Of a stretch of DNA of 14,066 bases, positions 12,516 to 14,066 are shown in pieces (the stretch's first letter is position 1; each line of letters starts with the position of its first letter). The position numbers and the translations under genes are program-made. This DNA is from Candidatus Gottesmanbacteria bacterium RIFCSPHIGHO2_01_FULL_46_14 (GTDB lineage Bacteria > Patescibacteriota > Microgenomatia > UBA10105 > UBA927), in assembly GCA_001780895.1 (NCBI GenBank), contig MFJJ01000032.1:1-14066 (forward strand), read 5' to 3'. Below the pieces are notes generated by a model. The model ran no database searches and had not been told where the DNA came from. It was given only the letters and a program-made list of their open reading frames with translations.

Positions 12516-13628
12516 ATGAATATTCTTGTTATTACCGCTACCTATCCGCCGAGTGTCAACGGGGTCGCGATTTCAACACAGCGAACAGTCTTAGCACTTA
12601 AAAAACGTGGACATACTGTTTTTGTTTTGGGCCCAGGCGAATTTCTTACACTACATAATGTTCCATTCGCGCCTAAAGATTATCCAATTATCTTTCCTTT
12701 TCTTTTGTCATCTATTAAAGAGAGATTAGCCAGAACATCATGGGATATTATTCATGTTCACCATCCTTCTGTTATAGGTAGTCTTGCAGTGTCGTTGGGA
12801 AAACGACTGGGTGTCCCCGTCGTTTTTACCTACCACACGCAATATGATCGCTATATAGACACGTATGCACCATTCTTGCCAAAAGCATTGCGGAGGTCAA
12901 TCTACATCGGGGCATTAGCATTTTGCCGAGAAGTTCAAGCTATTATCGCTCCGACACATTGGCTTGAGGGACAATTGCGCGAGCGCTTTCCAGAAGTACC
13001 TGTGTATTATGTCTCAACAGCGGGTTTGCCAAAAATTTTTGCTCTGAAAACTCCAAAGAGCGCGTTGCGGCGGCAGTTGGGACTACCTGAGAATCTTTCC
13101 ATTTTTTTGACCGTTTCCCGTCTGTCAAAAGAAAAAAATTTAGCGTTTCTCATTGGTTCTTTTGCAATCTGGTCTAAACGCAATAGATCAGGACTTTTGG
13201 TTATCGTGGGCGATGGATCAGAACGCTCGTCGCTCCGGAAGCTTGCCGTATCGCATAGTATGGACAAGAGCATACGATTTGTAGGGAAAATACCAAATCA
13301 AGACCTTGCAACATGGTATAGCGCATCCGATGTATTTCTCTATAGTTCAACGACAGACACTATAGGAGTAAATATCATTGAGGCAATGTCTGCAGGGCTT
13401 CCGGTTGTCTCCATAGACGATACGACAACCAGAGAGGTTATTCGATCGAAAGTAAACGGTATCCTCGTTCCTCCTAAAGAAGAAGCATTTGCCAAAGCGA
13501 TGGCATTAGCACTCGAGCAAAAAAAGCGTCTGGCAAGCGAGTCTCGCGATACTGCAGGGGCGTATATGTTGGAGGCAACAACACAAGCTCTTGAGAGAGT
13601 CTATCGCACCATCATCCAGTCACGATAG
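12516..13628 (+). CDS. GT4-family glycosyltransferase
   Basis: This retaining glycosyltransferase of the GT4/GT-B fold has 370 aa. The N-terminal segment MNILVITATYPPSVNGVAIS has the Gly-containing loop that binds the acceptor side. HVHHPS near 80-85 is typical, SRLSKEKN starts at 201, and EAMSAGLPVV starts at 289, with E289 in the nucleotide-sugar site. The N-terminal pattern (PPSVNGVA) is shared with diacylglycerol glucosyltransferases and mannosyltransferases of membrane lipids. With the acyltransferase next door, a lipid acceptor is plausible, but sugar and acceptor cannot be read from sequence alone. The gene begins 3 nt after the acyltransferase stop, with only AAAGGA about 17 nt upstream. 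It converges with the last gene and overlaps it by 28 nt. Confidence 0.9.
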   Translation: MNILVITATYPPSVNGVAISTQRTVLALKKRGHTVFVLGPGEFLTLHNVPFAPKDYPIIFPFLLSSIKERLARTSWDIIHVHHPSVIGSLAVSLGKRLGVPVVFTYHTQYDRYIDTYAPFLPKALRRSIYIGALAFCREVQAIIAPTHWLEGQLRERFPEVPVYYVSTAGLPKIFALKTPKSALRRQLGLPENLSIFLTVSRLSKEKNLAFLIGSFAIWSKRNRSGLLVIVGDGSERSSLRKLAVSHSMDKSIRFVGKIPNQDLATWYSASDVFLYSSTTDTIGVNIIEAMSAGLPVVSIDDTTTREVIRSKVNGILVPPKEEAFAKAMALALEQKKRLASESRDTAGAYMLEATTQALERVYRTIIQSR

Positions 13629-14065
13629 ATAAAAAAGAATAGCGCTGCACAAAAGATCCCCCGGGCAACATAAGATAATGGAAGCGAAAAACGACCGATG
13701 CTGACCCACGGGTACCAACGCGTTTGTCTGGGATTCCATTTACCAAAGGGATAAAGCGGGTTAACCACAAACCATGTAAAATCTTCTACACCAGTCCCGA
13801 TAATGTACGAAAACGATAAGACGAGCATAAGATGTGTATTCCAGCCAACGAGCAGGAGTGGAAGCCCGAAAACGAGGAGTGGAAACGTAAGGTAATAGGC
13901 ATACACATGATAGGCAGTATACGTATAGCCGTTGGGGAGTTTGATTCTCCACCAGGCCGGGTTCCAGGTCCAACCATTTTTTCCTTCCATATAGGCCTCC
14001 GCATGTGCATAGAACATCATGGCTACAATAATCGTCAAAAACAACAGAATATCCCGAAGTATCAT
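13601..14065 (-). CDS. Conserved-looking polytopic membrane protein, unknown function
   Basis: This 154-aa protein is not assigned to a family. It has four or five hydrophobic segments (about 3-20, 52-74, 78-92 and 130-148). Striking motifs stand on the loops: EAYMEGKNGWTWNP near 23-36, GVEDFTWFVVNPLYPF near 92-107 and a Trp/Arg-rich WNPRQTRWYPW. The acidic pair in GVEDF together with the Trp-rich loops looks like a conserved active or binding site. The ATG at 14065 is one base from the window edge, so a longer version beginning outside cannot be excluded. It overlaps the 3' end of the convergent glycosyltransferase gene by 28 nt. Its own promoter would lie beyond the window. Confidence 0.6.
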   Translation of the reverse strand: MILRDILLFLTIIVAMMFYAHAEAYMEGKNGWTWNPAWWRIKLPNGYTYTAYHVYAYYLTFPLLVFGLPLLLVGWNTHLMLVLSFSYIIGTGVEDFTWFVVNPLYPFGKWNPRQTRWYPWVSIGRFSLPLSYVARGIFCAALFFFIYRDWMMVR

Positions 14066-14066
14066 A

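Noticed and set aside
1..14066. CRISPR array, prophage genes or a classical transposase
   Set aside because: No evenly spaced direct repeats, no phage structural genes and no DDE or Y1 transposase motifs were seen on reading both strands.

Overview
The window looks like part of a small, compact genome from the Candidate Phyla Radiation (Patescibacteria), probably a Microgenomates-type lineage. This is inference from gene content and style: short versions of housekeeping proteins, overlapping stop codons, promoters sitting directly on start codons, and a diversity-generating retroelement (DGR). TGA is a normal stop here (mreB, fmt and the ligase gene all end in it), so the code is not the recoded one of Gracilibacteria or SR1.

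Layout. (1) 62-1932, minus strand: a DGR core in the order avd, template repeat, reverse transcriptase, with a hairpin in the template-RT spacer and two tandem hairpins just after the RT stop. The template spells a C-type-lectin/FGE-like protein end, but no matching variable repeat is present in the window, so the diversified target lies elsewhere. (2) 2031-2317: a minus-strand tRNA-Thr(UGU) with a good promoter and a likely terminator that isolates it from the DGR. (3) 2549-3564: a small beta-carbonic-anhydrase-like protein converging on an M50 site-2 protease. (4) 3585-4462: rpmB (bL28), then a 368-bp cassette with a GIY-YIG nuclease inside REP-like inverted repeats whose ends supply the stop codons of both neighbours, then a small membrane-anchored Cys-rich protein. 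(5) 4507-7894, minus strand: an overlapping run of O-antigen-ligase/TPR protein, def and fmt. fmt appears to start at an ATT codon. (6) 7944-8414: a DUF4258/DUF2283 pair resembling a toxin-antitoxin module. (7) 8455-13628, plus strand: mreB, a PAP2-like membrane protein, PBP2, a PlsC-type acyltransferase and a GT4 glycosyltransferase, that is, cell shape, peptidoglycan and envelope lipid/glycan synthesis. (8) 13601 to the end, minus strand: a conserved-looking membrane protein.

Two expression styles can be seen. First genes of transcription units (avd, M50 protease, rpmB, ligase, DUF4258, mreB, acyltransferase) have a -10-like hexamer about 5-10 nt before the start codon, which implies leaderless or nearly leaderless mRNAs. 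Some internal genes (fmt, the Cys-rich protein) have Shine-Dalgarno sequences, and others rely on stop/start overlap. The accessory part of greatest interest is the DGR together with the GIY-YIG/inverted-repeat cassette.
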